Part shown: piece after piece, positions 19,588-28,108 of the stretch
How the letters are laid out: each line of letters begins with the position of its first letter
Position numbering within the stretch: the stretch's first letter is position 1
From: Lachnospiraceae bacterium
Lineage (GTDB): Bacteria > Bacillota > Clostridia > Lachnospirales > Lachnospiraceae
Assembly: GCA_015056945.1 (NCBI GenBank)
Contig: SVFH01000017.1
Span: 1-64,000 of the forward strand
Direction of reading: 5' to 3'
Length of the DNA: 64,000 bases
Made by a program: the position numbers and the translations under genes
The notes under the pieces: model-generated
The model's database searches: none
What the model saw: only the letters and a program-made list of their open reading frames with translations
Told to the model about the DNA's origin: nothing

Positions 19588-19827
19588 ATGCTTTATTTAC
19601 ATTATTGCCCCGTCTGCACACGTATTCATATTCTAAGCGGCCACAGGACATCCTGCCCTGCCTGCGACAACAGTGTTGCAGAACTCAAAGTACCTTACAC
19701 AACTTATATCACCTGGGGTGTCGAAGAGCGGCGAAATTTCCTGAATCGCTGCAAAGAACCGGCTTCCCTCCAAAGATTGTCTACCGTATATACACTGCAC
19801 AAATACAGACCGCGCAACGAGAAATAA
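19588..19827 (+). CDS. Small zinc-ribbon-like protein of unknown function
   Basis: A 79-residue protein with two Cys pairs, CPVC near residue 6 and CPAC near residue 24, which probably bind one zinc ion. The rest (WGVEERRNFLNRCKEP) is basic and unremarkable. I use the ATG at 19588 because AAAGGAG ends seven bases upstream; the ATG at 19582 is only one base from that site. I do not recognise the family. It may be co-transcribed with the regulator upstream, 96 bases away. Confidence 0.65.
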   Translation: MLYLHYCPVCTRIHILSGHRTSCPACDNSVAELKVPYTTYITWGVEERRNFLNRCKEPASLQRLSTVYTLHKYRPRNEK

Positions 19828-19854
19828 ATTTTCTCTCCTTTATACATACTTTCA

Positions 19855-19883
19855 TTGAAATATCACCTGATTCATTGTATAAT
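19855..19883 (+). promoter_or_regulatory. Strong promoter of the GtrB-like gene
   Basis: TTGAAA (19855-19860) and a perfect TATAAT (19878-19883) are separated by 17 bases. AAGGAGG (19906-19912) follows, six bases before the ATG at 19919. Confidence 0.85.
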
Positions 19884-19918
19884 GGCAACGTGCGAAACGG
19901 CACACAAGGAGGCAGTTC

Positions 19919-20851
19919 ATGAGTAAATTATCCATCGTTATACCTGTTTATTACAATTCAGATACCTTAATGGATTTATATAATGACATGAAAGAAAAGA
20001 TTCTGGGCATCATCGGTGACTATGAAATCGTCATGGTTGATGACGGTTCCGGCGATAATTCCTGGGAAATCATGAATCAGATTCATGAAATGGATGAGAA
20101 TGTCAGACTTGTGAAGCTTTCCCGTAATTTCGGCGAGCATGCCGCTCTCCTTGCAGGCCTTTCCGTCTGCACAGGCGACTGTGCAGTTACCAAACAGGCT
20201 GATTTACAGGAAGATTCCTCTTTAATTCTTGATATGTATGAAAGTTGGAAGAAAGGAAACAAAGTCGTACTTGCCATCAGACGTTCCCGTGACGAGAACA
20301 AGATAAAAGTCATGTTTGCAAATATGTACTATGTTTTAATCCGCCAGTTCGTAAATAAAAACATGCCGACCAGTGGCTGTGACTGCTACCTAATTGACAG
20401 AAAGGTAATCGAAGTTCTCGAAAGACTCGATGAAAAGAATTCCAGCCTCACCTTACAGGTAATGTGGTCAGGCTTTCAGACAGACATGGTTTACTTTGAC
20501 CGCAAGAACCGCGAAAAAGGAAAGTCCCGCTGGACACTTTCCAAGAAGATCAAACTTGTGATGGACTCCATGATGAGCTTTTCCTATGTGCCCATCCGTT
20601 TCATGTCTGTTGTCGGTGTACTCTTTAACATCGGTGCCATCGGTTTATTCATCAGCGTCCTGATTGAATACTTCTCCAAAGGAACACCGATTGTAGGCTG
20701 GGCCTCATTAATGTGTGTCAACCTATGTTCTTCAGGTCTCATTCTTCTGATGCTTGGAATCCTCGGCGAATATCTCTGGCGCACACTTGATGCGGCACGC
20801 AAGAGACCGCCCTTCATTATCGATGAAGAGACAAAGCCGCGTAAGGAATAA
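19919..20851 (+). CDS. Polyprenyl-phosphate glycosyltransferase, GtrB/DPM1-like
   Basis: A 310-residue GT2 enzyme: IVIPVYYNSDTL, MVDDGSGDNSW, SRNFGEHAALLAGL, then two C-terminal transmembrane segments (about 225-250 and 260-285). GtrB-type enzymes put a sugar on undecaprenyl phosphate at the cytosolic face for flipping and use by a GT-C or GtrII protein. The usual DxDLQ metal motif reads KQADLQEDSS, so the first acidic residue is replaced; activity may be altered. It has its own strong promoter and is convergent with a gtrA gene (20920), a natural partner. Confidence 0.82.
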   Translation: MSKLSIVIPVYYNSDTLMDLYNDMKEKILGIIGDYEIVMVDDGSGDNSWEIMNQIHEMDENVRLVKLSRNFGEHAALLAGLSVCTGDCAVTKQADLQEDSSLILDMYESWKKGNKVVLAIRRSRDENKIKVMFANMYYVLIRQFVNKNMPTSGCDCYLIDRKVIEVLERLDEKNSSLTLQVMWSGFQTDMVYFDRKNREKGKSRWTLSKKIKLVMDSMMSFSYVPIRFMSVVGVLFNIGAIGLFISVLIEYFSKGTPIVGWASLMCVNLCSSGLILLMLGILGEYLWRTLDAARKRPPFIIDEETKPRKE

Positions 20852-20880
20852 ATAATTCATAATATTCAATATATTTAAAA

Positions 20881-20905
20881 AACAGGGGATCCTTCCCCTG
20901 TTTTT
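20881..20905. terminator. Bidirectional terminator between convergent genes
   Basis: AACAGGGG, six-base loop, CCCCTGTT, followed by TTT on the plus strand and preceded by an A run that serves the minus strand. It ends both the GtrB-like gene and, on the other strand, the operon that finishes with gtrA. Confidence 0.85.
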
Positions 20906-20919
20906 CGCTTATACGGAAA

Positions 20920-21399
20920 TCAAGCTTCCTTCTTCTCCTGCTTACGATACGCCCAGTACTTATTCACCAGATAATTCACGGGTACCGTAACCGGAAGACA
21001 TAACAATTGTGCCACCAGGTCACCCAGCATTTTATTATCAAAATAGGTGATATGAAAGCTTTCCAGAAATAATCTGAAAGGATCCATGAAACGTGACAGT
21101 TCCACAACATCCACCCAGAGAAATAAAAGACCGATATTCAAAAGAAATCCCGCAATATAAGCAACGTAAGTCTTCAGAAGTGTTTTCCACCATACACGCT
21201 TCTTTTCGCCGGCTTCCTGCTTAAACACGTAACGGTTGCTCCAGAAGTAAGCATTAAAAACACTGATGGAAAAGCCTAAGAAATTTGCAAGAATATAATG
21301 TCCGTGCAGGCAAATTACAATCGCATAAATCCCTTCGCTGATTAACGTGTTGCTCACACCGACAATTCCAAACTTAATAAACTGCCATAAATTTTTCAT
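20920..21399 (-). CDS. gtrA: GtrA family membrane protein
   Basis: A 159-residue protein with four hydrophobic segments, the GtrA signature near the start (FIKFGIVGVSNTLI) and NAYFWSNRYVF, and a basic tail. GtrA proteins are thought to flip the undecaprenyl-phosphate-linked sugar made by GtrB. It is the only gtrA in the window, against three GtrB-like genes. It is the last gene of the 26129-20920 operon. GGAGG lies eight bases before the ATG. Confidence 0.85.
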   Translation of the reverse strand: MKNLWQFIKFGIVGVSNTLISEGIYAIVICLHGHYILANFLGFSISVFNAYFWSNRYVFKQEAGEKKRVWWKTLLKTYVAYIAGFLLNIGLLFLWVDVVELSRFMDPFRLFLESFHITYFDNKMLGDLVAQLLCLPVTVPVNYLVNKYWAYRKQEKKEA

Positions 21400-21415
21400 A
21401 TTACCAACCTCCGGA

Positions 21416-21838
21416 TTATCCGCGGCTTTCCGAAAGAATCTTCAGATAGTCTTCATAATTTCTGATATACTCCGCACCATCATAATGACGGCTGGCAAGC
21501 ACCAGCAATACGGAATCCTCTGAGAAATCATACATATCTTTCCAGACCATATTCGGAATATATACACCCATACGCGGCTTATTTAATTCCACAACAACGG
21601 ACTCTTCCCCGTTATCAATGCGCACCTTACTGCTACCGCTTACATTCACAAGAAGAAACTCTGTTTCCCTGTTCGCATGCTGACCACGCACCACGTCCGC
21701 ATCAGATGCATAAATGTAGAAAACTCTCTGGATTTCAAACGGAATATCCATACCGCCACCTTCAATCACCACGAGATTTCCGCGTTCATCTCCCAAATCC
21801 TGAAATTCTATAATCTTGTAACAATCTTCAATCTTCAT
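21416..21838 (-). CDS. dTDP-4-keto-6-deoxyhexose 3,4-ketoisomerase (FdtA/QdtA-like)
   Basis: A 140-residue single cupin of the FdtA/QdtA (WxcM-like) family: DLGDERGNLVVIEG, IPFEIQRVFYIY, the catalytic-type RGQHANRETEF and YIPNMVWKDMYDFSEDSVLL. It isomerises dTDP-4-keto-6-deoxyglucose to the 3-keto form; family members differ in C4 stereochemistry, so Fuc3N or Qui3N cannot be told apart. The next upstream gene is the matching 3-transaminase. I start at 21838, seven bases after GGAG; a Met two codons earlier is too close to it. Confidence 0.88.
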   Translation of the reverse strand: MKIEDCYKIIEFQDLGDERGNLVVIEGGGMDIPFEIQRVFYIYASDADVVRGQHANRETEFLLVNVSGSSKVRIDNGEESVVVELNKPRMGVYIPNMVWKDMYDFSEDSVLLVLASRHYDGAEYIRNYEDYLKILSESRG

Positions 21839-21848
21839 TACCATTCTC

Positions 21849-22943
21849 CTACATAAAGCTGTTCAAAGCCTCTATTACAACCGTCTGTTCTTCTTCAGTC
21901 ATGCCGTTATACATCGGCAGGGACAGAACTGAATCCGCATACTGTTCCGTAATGGGGAAATCTCCCGCTTCGTGGCCTAAGTATGCATACGCCTCTGACA
22001 AATGCGGCGGAATCGGGTAATGTACAATCGTTCCGATACCCTTATCCGCAAGATATGCAATCAGCTCTTCCCTTCTATCATGGCGGATTACAAACTGATG
22101 CCATACATGCGTTGCTCCCTCCGCAATCGTCGGCAAAATCATCGACGGATTCGTAATCTCTTTCAAATAACGCGCAGCAATCTGCTCACGCTCCGCAGTC
22201 AGCTCACTCATATGCTGCAGACGCACTCTTAACAGTCCCGCCTGCATCTCATCGAGTCTTGAATTAGCGCCAACCACCTCATTATAATATCGTTTCCTGC
22301 TGCCGTAATTGCGATACATCCGCATATCATCTGCAATTTTATCATCATTGGTTACAATCGCGCCGGCATCCCCGAACGCACCTAAATTCTTGGACGGATA
22401 AAAGGAAAAACATCCCACATCCCCAAACGTTCCCGTCATCTGCCCGTCATAATATGCCCCGTGTGACTGCGCACAGTCTTCTACGAGAAACAGATCATGT
22501 TCCTTGCAAAGTTCCTGCACTTTACGCATATTGCAAGCCTGTCCGTACAGATGCACTACAAGAATCGCCTTGGTTTTCGGCGTGATTTTCTCACGGATTT
22601 TGTCTACATCAATATTATAAAAAGCATCCGGTTCCACAAACACCGGTGTCGCATCATTGATGGTAATTCCCATCACGCTGGCAATATATGTATTGGCGGG
22701 AACAATTACCTCATCCCCGGCTCCTACTCCAAGAACACGGAATGCAAGCCAGAGCGCATCCAGTCCGCTTGCCAGTCCGACGCAGTGCTTCGCTCCGGTA
22801 TACGATGCAAATTCTTCTTCAAAAGAAGAAACTTCTTTCCCAAGAATATAGTAACCGGAATTTAACACCTCAAGTGCTTTTTTCTCAAATTCTTCTTTGT
22901 ATTTCTCAAAACCTCTGTCGAGGCGGTTTGGCATAATCTTCAT
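21849..22943 (-). CDS. dTDP-3-amino-3,6-dideoxyhexose transaminase (FdtB/QdtB-like)
   Basis: A 364-residue DegT-family transaminase with LNSGYYILGKEVSSFEEEF, the PLP-binding IVEDCAQSHGAYY region and the lysine in SFYPSKNLGAFGDAGAI, typical of FdtB. It aminates the 3-keto sugar from the FdtA-like enzyme encoded next. The ATG at 22943 follows AAAGGA by eight bases and avoids overlap with the upstream gene; the frame itself is open to 22979. RmlA and RmlB, needed to make the precursor, are not in the window. No matching 3-N-acetyltransferase sits beside it. Confidence 0.88.
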   Translation of the reverse strand: MKIMPNRLDRGFEKYKEEFEKKALEVLNSGYYILGKEVSSFEEEFASYTGAKHCVGLASGLDALWLAFRVLGVGAGDEVIVPANTYIASVMGITINDATPVFVEPDAFYNIDVDKIREKITPKTKAILVVHLYGQACNMRKVQELCKEHDLFLVEDCAQSHGAYYDGQMTGTFGDVGCFSFYPSKNLGAFGDAGAIVTNDDKIADDMRMYRNYGSRKRYYNEVVGANSRLDEMQAGLLRVRLQHMSELTAEREQIAARYLKEITNPSMILPTIAEGATHVWHQFVIRHDRREELIAYLADKGIGTIVHYPIPPHLSEAYAYLGHEAGDFPITEQYADSVLSLPMYNGMTEEEQTVVIEALNSFM

Positions 22944-22965
22944 TTCACTTTTCCTTTTATGATTT

Positions 22966-24711
22966 TTACTGTTTCTCAACTACGCAGACTACGTACTTTT
23001 CATTGCGGTACACTTCACCATAACCTTTTTCTTTCATGAAACGCATCAACAAAGCTTCTTTCGCAGACAACGCTTCCTCTTTCGGTTTCGTTAACAAATC
23101 ACCATAATAAGTTGCTTCATAGATTACAACCGGTGTTCCCTGCACGGCATTCAGTTCTTCCTCATACTGCACGGTCGGATAACTTGCAAGAGAAGGCCAG
23201 ATATGCGAAACGGCACACGGCATTTCACAGGCATAGGAAACCATCGGAATATGACCGAAAAAGAGTGCTTCCCTGCCGCTTAGACCGTTCTCATTAACAT
23301 ATACCGTCAGGCTCTCTAACGGGGCAGCCGTAGCCGCACTTGTCTTCATTCCTTTTAGTCTGTCGTTCTCCGTAAATACCATATGATTCTTGGCAAACAA
23401 TCCATCATCACGGAAAGAAAACTGTACCCCGAAGCAAAGGCTTTGGAAACAGGTAATTGCAAACATTAAGACAAGCATTAACATCGCCGGATACGCATTG
23501 ATGCAAACTGCTTTTCCAAGCTTTAATTCCTTTGTTATCCACTTCGGGAAATATGCTCCCGCACAGGATAAAAGGTATGGTGCCATAAGGAATAAATTGT
23601 TGAAATTCGAATACACGTTATTATTACTGCCAAGCGGTGTAATGCCGATGATACAAAGAATCATCAGTGCAAACACCTTACGTTCTTTGGGCACACCCTT
23701 CACAAGGATTTCACCGAGCGCAAATGCAATGGTTACCATTAACAGAAACATCATCCACGGAAATACGGACACATATTCATTGAATTGAAAGTTCCAGATT
23801 CCCCGGCTTCGAAGGAATAAAAGAATCAAACCGAACCCGAAACAAAATACTACCGTGAATGCTATCTTTAACTTTTTGTTCCGAAGGAATATATAAACCG
23901 CATAGCCGCCCAGTGTTCCAAGCACAAAGCAGGCAAACCACTTTGCATATTCCACATAGACAAGAAGCGTATCCTTCACCATGGCAACCGGCGAATAAGA
24001 TGTCGCCTCTTCCGTCATAAAGAAGAGTCCTTCAATCATTCCTGCGTAAGAGCCAAAGCCCCAAATAAGTTCCACTGCCAGAATTCCCGGTAATGCCACT
24101 GCAAAAAAGCCGGCCATACAGATTCCAACCTGTGCAAGAAGCTTGGTAAACTTCGTTTTATTTATCATCGCATGGTAAAATACCACTACAATCAATGCTG
24201 TTTCAACGATATTCGGAAAACGCACAAAAAGGTTCGCCCCAAGAATCATGCCGCTGATAAAAAGGAGCTTGTCACGGCCGGAAACAAGACCTTTGACAAG
24301 AATCACCGCCGCAAGGCAAAACAGATAATATGTCATGTACTGATACAGAATGTATTTCGGGGACCAGCATAAACAAAGCGCCAGCAATTCACCCGCAAAA
24401 ACCATCCATGGTTTAAAGTCCTTACGCAACAATTCAAACATCAGCACCGCAAATCCGCCCAACAGTAACAGGCAGTAAAAGTGCATACCCATCATGGTAT
24501 GTCCAAACGGCAAAAATGTCATCCCTTTTCCCACTACCTGTGCAAGCAGGGTGGAAAGCATCCATGTCTCGTTGAAATGCGGAAACGCCTCAAAATTAGC
24601 AAGATTGTAACCGATATCCGCAACATCCACACCTATATTCAAATGAAGCATTGGAAATCCAAGCAGCAAAAGCCTGTATATCCAATTCAATACATTTTTC
24701 TTCTTTTCCAT
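22966..24711 (-). CDS. GT-C-like multi-span membrane protein
   Basis: A 581-residue protein with about twelve hydrophobic segments and a soluble C-terminal part of about 140 residues. The first outer loop carries an acidic motif (VDVADIGYNLANF), as in GT-C glycosyltransferases, and a later segment reads LFVRFPNIVETAL. GT-C enzymes use polyprenyl-phosphate sugars outside the membrane, consistent with the GtrA and dTDP-amino-sugar genes in the same operon. No precise family can be assigned. Confidence 0.6.
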   Translation of the reverse strand: MEKKKNVLNWIYRLLLLGFPMLHLNIGVDVADIGYNLANFEAFPHFNETWMLSTLLAQVVGKGMTFLPFGHTMMGMHFYCLLLLGGFAVLMFELLRKDFKPWMVFAGELLALCLCWSPKYILYQYMTYYLFCLAAVILVKGLVSGRDKLLFISGMILGANLFVRFPNIVETALIVVVFYHAMINKTKFTKLLAQVGICMAGFFAVALPGILAVELIWGFGSYAGMIEGLFFMTEEATSYSPVAMVKDTLLVYVEYAKWFACFVLGTLGGYAVYIFLRNKKLKIAFTVVFCFGFGLILLFLRSRGIWNFQFNEYVSVFPWMMFLLMVTIAFALGEILVKGVPKERKVFALMILCIIGITPLGSNNNVYSNFNNLFLMAPYLLSCAGAYFPKWITKELKLGKAVCINAYPAMLMLVLMFAITCFQSLCFGVQFSFRDDGLFAKNHMVFTENDRLKGMKTSAATAAPLESLTVYVNENGLSGREALFFGHIPMVSYACEMPCAVSHIWPSLASYPTVQYEEELNAVQGTPVVIYEATYYGDLLTKPKEEALSAKEALLMRFMKEKGYGEVYRNEKYVVCVVEKQ

Positions 24712-24725
24712 CGGGTTACCCTTTC

Positions 24726-26129
24726 TTACTCCTGTTCATGAACCATGTCCGAGATATTCAGATAGTCAATCAAAACATTCGCATACGCCAGTCTTCCGGC
24801 CTCATTTAAATGACATTCATCTTCAAGATAGGCGACATATGCTTCCTTCTCAATTCCCATCAAAGTATTCATATCAATATATGTTATTCCCAAATCCTCA
24901 GCTACAGCAGTTGCAGCAAGTACATATTCTTCCAACGTATGCTCACTTTCCTCTTCCGGTATCACATAAGTTGGTGTCAGAATACAGATATCTGCCTGAG
25001 GATAGTCCTTCCTCAAACGCTCTACCGTCATGCGAAGCGCCCCGTAATACTCTGTCTCCGTTTCCGGATTGGCAGAACTTCCCAACGGCGTCTGTTTGAG
25101 AAAATCATTGATTCCAAACTCGATAAAAATATGTGTATTCTTCTCACTATCATAATCTGCTGCAAACAGTTCTACGCCTTCCGTATACTGTCCTTTATCT
25201 GAAACCGGTCGTGTTCCTTCATCACTGATTCCCATCGCCATTCTGTAAGCCGACCAGTCGGAATCCTCCGCCTTAGCTGCACAAACACCACCTTCACCGC
25301 AATTAAAAGCTTGCGCACCGGTAAGACCTGCAATCATGCCTGGAATGGAATAACTGCCTTTATAATTTCCCATAATGCTGTCTCCGAGAAACAAAAGCTG
25401 ATAGTCTGACAAATCAGGATATGTATATACTCCTCTTTCATACTGTTCCAACAGCTTCTCTGTCTCTGCCCTATGTTCTGCCAAAGAAGCTTCCGTTATG
25501 GTATACAACCTGTCACAAAACGTTGCACATAACATTTTGTCCGCAATCGTTTCATTAAAGCCAAGCTCTGTTTCATAATGCGCCTGATTAATCACCAGCC
25601 ACTCCTGATTTCCCACGTAATAAACATATGCATTCTGACATTCTTTTAAACCGGCCAGCAGATAGGAGATTGCATCAAAATAGTCCGACCTTTCTTCCTC
25701 CGTCCGCTCTGCCAAATCTTTTAACTGTGGTGCGGAAAGAAGAATTTCAAATGTCACACCATCTTTCTTTTTCACCAATTGAATCAAATTATCCAATGCA
25801 TCCGTCTCATTCACAGGATTCATACAAATATAGATTTCCTTCAATGAACGGTTCTCTGAAATGTCACCTTTTACATCTTTGACCAAATCGGTCAAGTTTA
25901 TGTAATCCTCATATTCCGTATAGACTTTCAGTCCACGGTAGGTAAGAAAATCTTCCTCCGCAAAATAGGTCAACTCATAATTGGAATACAAGGCGCCCTC
26001 GTATCCGTCTTCTTCCAATGCGCCTGTCTTGAATATGCATGCTGCCATTCCCGTCAGCACTAAACCGGCTGTTATGAAAAAGGCAACCTTCAATATTATT
26101 TTGGTGTAAAAATGCCTGTTTTTATCCAT
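24726..26129 (-). CDS. Membrane-anchored SGNH/GDSL hydrolase
   Basis: A 467-residue protein with one N-terminal transmembrane anchor (about 8-30) and an extracellular body. The last 220 residues are an SGNH hydrolase: LLFLGDSIMGNY (catalytic Ser), CGEGG, IEFGINDFL (Asn) and DECHLNEAG (Asp/His). The preceding 200 residues are not recognised. It may remove or transfer an O-acyl group on the glycan (inference). It is the first gene of its operon and head-to-head with 26327, a relative that lacks the catalytic residues. GAGG precedes the ATG. Confidence 0.82.
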   Translation of the reverse strand: MDKNRHFYTKIILKVAFFITAGLVLTGMAACIFKTGALEEDGYEGALYSNYELTYFAEEDFLTYRGLKVYTEYEDYINLTDLVKDVKGDISENRSLKEIYICMNPVNETDALDNLIQLVKKKDGVTFEILLSAPQLKDLAERTEEERSDYFDAISYLLAGLKECQNAYVYYVGNQEWLVINQAHYETELGFNETIADKMLCATFCDRLYTITEASLAEHRAETEKLLEQYERGVYTYPDLSDYQLLFLGDSIMGNYKGSYSIPGMIAGLTGAQAFNCGEGGVCAAKAEDSDWSAYRMAMGISDEGTRPVSDKGQYTEGVELFAADYDSEKNTHIFIEFGINDFLKQTPLGSSANPETETEYYGALRMTVERLRKDYPQADICILTPTYVIPEEESEHTLEEYVLAATAVAEDLGITYIDMNTLMGIEKEAYVAYLEDECHLNEAGRLAYANVLIDYLNISDMVHEQE

Positions 26130-26225
26130 ACTATCCTCATTGTATCATTATGAAATATCTTCTTCATGGTAACATAAGCGCGCATAATTTACAACCAAAG
26201 AGTTTGTGACCATTCTGTGTTTTAG

Positions 26226-26255
26226 TAGACAAAAAACTCCGGTTTATAGTAAAAT
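26226..26255 (+). promoter_or_regulatory. Promoter of the inactive-looking SGNH gene
   Basis: TAGACA (26226-26231) and TAAAAT (26250-26255) with an 18-base spacer, about 70 bases before the ATG at 26327; AAAGGA provides the ribosome site. The divergent SGNH gene starts at 26129, so both share this 197-base region. Confidence 0.55.
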
Positions 26256-26326
26256 GAAATGGCATTCTTTCCCAAAGGGTGTAAAAAGGCTGTTTTTACG
26301 GCAGCCGGTAACAGAAAGGAACTTTT

Positions 26327-27346
26327 ATGGCAGAACAAAAAAAGACAACACCAAAGAATAATAAGAAAGAAAAAAATATAGTCTCTTTTATTCCCTTTAT
26401 CATTGGCGGAGTGATCCTGCTTCTTATCATTATTGCAGTCATCCGTATCATCATCTGGAATAAGGGGGAGAAATTTGAAGTGGATCCCGACTATGAAATC
26501 GGAGTGGAGACGCAGGATTATCTGTTCTTTATGAATCCCGCGCTGATTGAAGGAAATGAATATGACGGCAATTTCGATGTTGTGATTCTTGGAAATGACA
26601 TGTATCTCTATGACGAGGACGGCAAGAGCATTGCCGAGATGTTACAAGAGGATATCAACGGAACCGTATACAATTGTGCGCTGAAAGGGTCAAGACTTTG
26701 CTCCGTCAACGACCACTGGGATGAGGAATTCCCAGAGAACAACAATCCGATGGATGCATTTGACTTTTTCTGGATCTCAGAAAGCATCCAGCATCAGAAT
26801 TACACCAGACAGTGGACCGAATTGGAACGTCTCCCGGCAGAGATTGACAGGGCACATTACAGTGAAGTACTCCGTCAGTTAGAAAGTATTGATTTCAATA
26901 CCGTTGATTTGTTACTGGTCTGCTACGACGGACAAGACTTCTTAAATGATTTCCCCGGCGCAATCGTTGACCAGCCTTACACTATTCTCTCCATGGAGGG
27001 TACCATGGGTGCCGTTTACGAAAAGTACGGTCCCAATTATCCGTCCATGCAGTTAATGTTCGTTGCTCCTACTTACTGCTACAAAACATTGCCGGACGGC
27101 ACTAAGAAAGGCGCCGACTTACCGAACGAATACGGACTTTCCCTTCCTGATTCCGTAGGTTTTGTCCTCGCAAAGTCCATGGATTATTCCGTTTCATATC
27201 TGGACAACTATTTGGGAATCAATATTAACAGTGAAACCGCAGACGAATATCTCTTAGAAGACGGTATTACTCCAAATGAAAAAGGACGTAAAATGATCGC
27301 AGACCGTATTGTTAAGTATGTGAATGAACGACTTGCGGTGAAATAG
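26327..27346 (+). CDS. Membrane-anchored SGNH-like protein lacking catalytic residues
   Basis: A 339-residue protein: a Lys-rich cytosolic start, one transmembrane helix at about 19-43, then an extracellular domain. By eye it lines up with the SGNH hydrolase at 24726: GDSIMG corresponds to GNDMYL (residue 89), GINDFL to DGQDFL, and DECHLNEAG to EDGITPNEKG. So the Ser, Asn and His of the catalytic set read Asp, Gln and Thr. The fold appears kept, as does the NCALKGS block that matches NCGEGG. It could be a binding or scaffold protein for the same glycan (inference). It is monocistronic. Confidence 0.65.
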   Translation: MAEQKKTTPKNNKKEKNIVSFIPFIIGGVILLLIIIAVIRIIIWNKGEKFEVDPDYEIGVETQDYLFFMNPALIEGNEYDGNFDVVILGNDMYLYDEDGKSIAEMLQEDINGTVYNCALKGSRLCSVNDHWDEEFPENNNPMDAFDFFWISESIQHQNYTRQWTELERLPAEIDRAHYSEVLRQLESIDFNTVDLLLVCYDGQDFLNDFPGAIVDQPYTILSMEGTMGAVYEKYGPNYPSMQLMFVAPTYCYKTLPDGTKKGADLPNEYGLSLPDSVGFVLAKSMDYSVSYLDNYLGININSETADEYLLEDGITPNEKGRKMIADRIVKYVNERLAVK

Positions 27347-27354
27347 AAAAGGGC

Positions 27355-27462
27355 TCAAAATCAGCGGTATTTCATGAACTTTTAGGTGCTTAGAAATACC
27401 GCTGATACTGTGTTTTTATTTAATTGTGAAGGAAATTTTCTTACCCCTTATACCCCCTAGTG
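27355..27462 (-). ncRNA. Candidate small RNA without coding potential
   Basis: Predicted only from a promoter (27469-27497) and a hairpin terminator (27361-27405) on the same strand, about 105 bases apart. No reading frame with a start and a ribosome site was seen between them. The transcript would begin with a G-rich stretch near GGGGGTATAAGGGG. It does not match a class I recognise. Confidence 0.3.
27361..27405. terminator. Hairpin terminator after the SGNH-like gene
   Basis: A perfect 13-base inverted repeat, TCAGCGGTATTTC and GAAATACCGCTGA, with a 19-base loop. T-rich stretches lie on both sides, so it can serve the plus-strand gene ending at 27346 and a minus-strand transcript from the promoter at 27469-27497. 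The rest of 27347-27604 contains that promoter and AT-rich sequence without a gene. Confidence 0.7.
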
Positions 27463-27468
27463 AGTGCC

Positions 27469-27497
27469 ATTGTAGCATGGGCGTTTTGGAGCATCAA
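27469..27497 (-). promoter_or_regulatory. Orphan minus-strand promoter
   Basis: TTGATG (27497-27492) and TACAAT (27474-27469) are spaced by 17 bases. It points away from the immunity-like gene and has no gene downstream before the terminator at 27361-27405. Confidence 0.45.
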
Positions 27498-27604
27498 GGG
27501 GAATGTTGCATTTTCTTACATTAAAAAATTTAAGATAAATTGACATATTTCTGAATTACAGGAATGCTCCTATTACTCAATTATCTCTCCATCATTAAGT
27601 ATAA

Positions 27605-28108
27605 TTAAGTTTCTTCATACATAGTAATACATAATCCAAATTCACCCATTAAATCATTACCTAATTCGACAATAATTTCTCTTTCTGGCAATAATTCCTT
27701 TACTCTAATCTTCCAAAAATATACTACTGCATCACCAAATTGTCGAATTAACTTTTCATTATCCATAAATTCACTAGGGTCGCCAATAAAGAAATCGCCT
27801 ATACTCCATGTATTGACACTCATTTCAATAGATCTTTTATCGCAACCATATTGTTCTTCTAATCTACGAATGCGCTCCATAGATTCCTCGACACTACAGT
27901 TCCAAAATTGCTTAACAAATATATAATCTTTAACCTGTATGATTTGGGGACAGTACAAATATGCAGCAGCTATTAAACCATCCATTTTACACTTGTATGT
28001 GCCGTACTGAATTAAATCTGTACACCAGTTAGCTTCTATAATCTCATTTTTGATTGATTCATCAACTATACTTTCAAATATTTTAATATTCTCCATATTT
28101 ATCACCAT
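27605..28108 (-). CDS. Hypothetical protein, candidate immunity protein
   Basis: A 167-residue acidic, soluble protein with no signal peptide and no recognised family. It follows the broken secreted-protein gene with a short overlap, the layout of polymorphic-toxin/immunity pairs, so an immunity role is a guess from context. The region is visibly more AT-rich than the glycan genes around it, suggesting separate acquisition. The frame is intact although its partner is broken. The start may be the ATG at 28108 or the ATG at 28096. Confidence 0.5.
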   Translation of the reverse strand: MVINMENIKIFESIVDESIKNEIIEANWCTDLIQYGTYKCKMDGLIAAAYLYCPQIIQVKDYIFVKQFWNCSVEESMERIRRLEEQYGCDKRSIEMSVNTWSIGDFFIGDPSEFMDNEKLIRQFGDAVVYFWKIRVKELLPEREIIVELGNDLMGEFGLCITMYEET

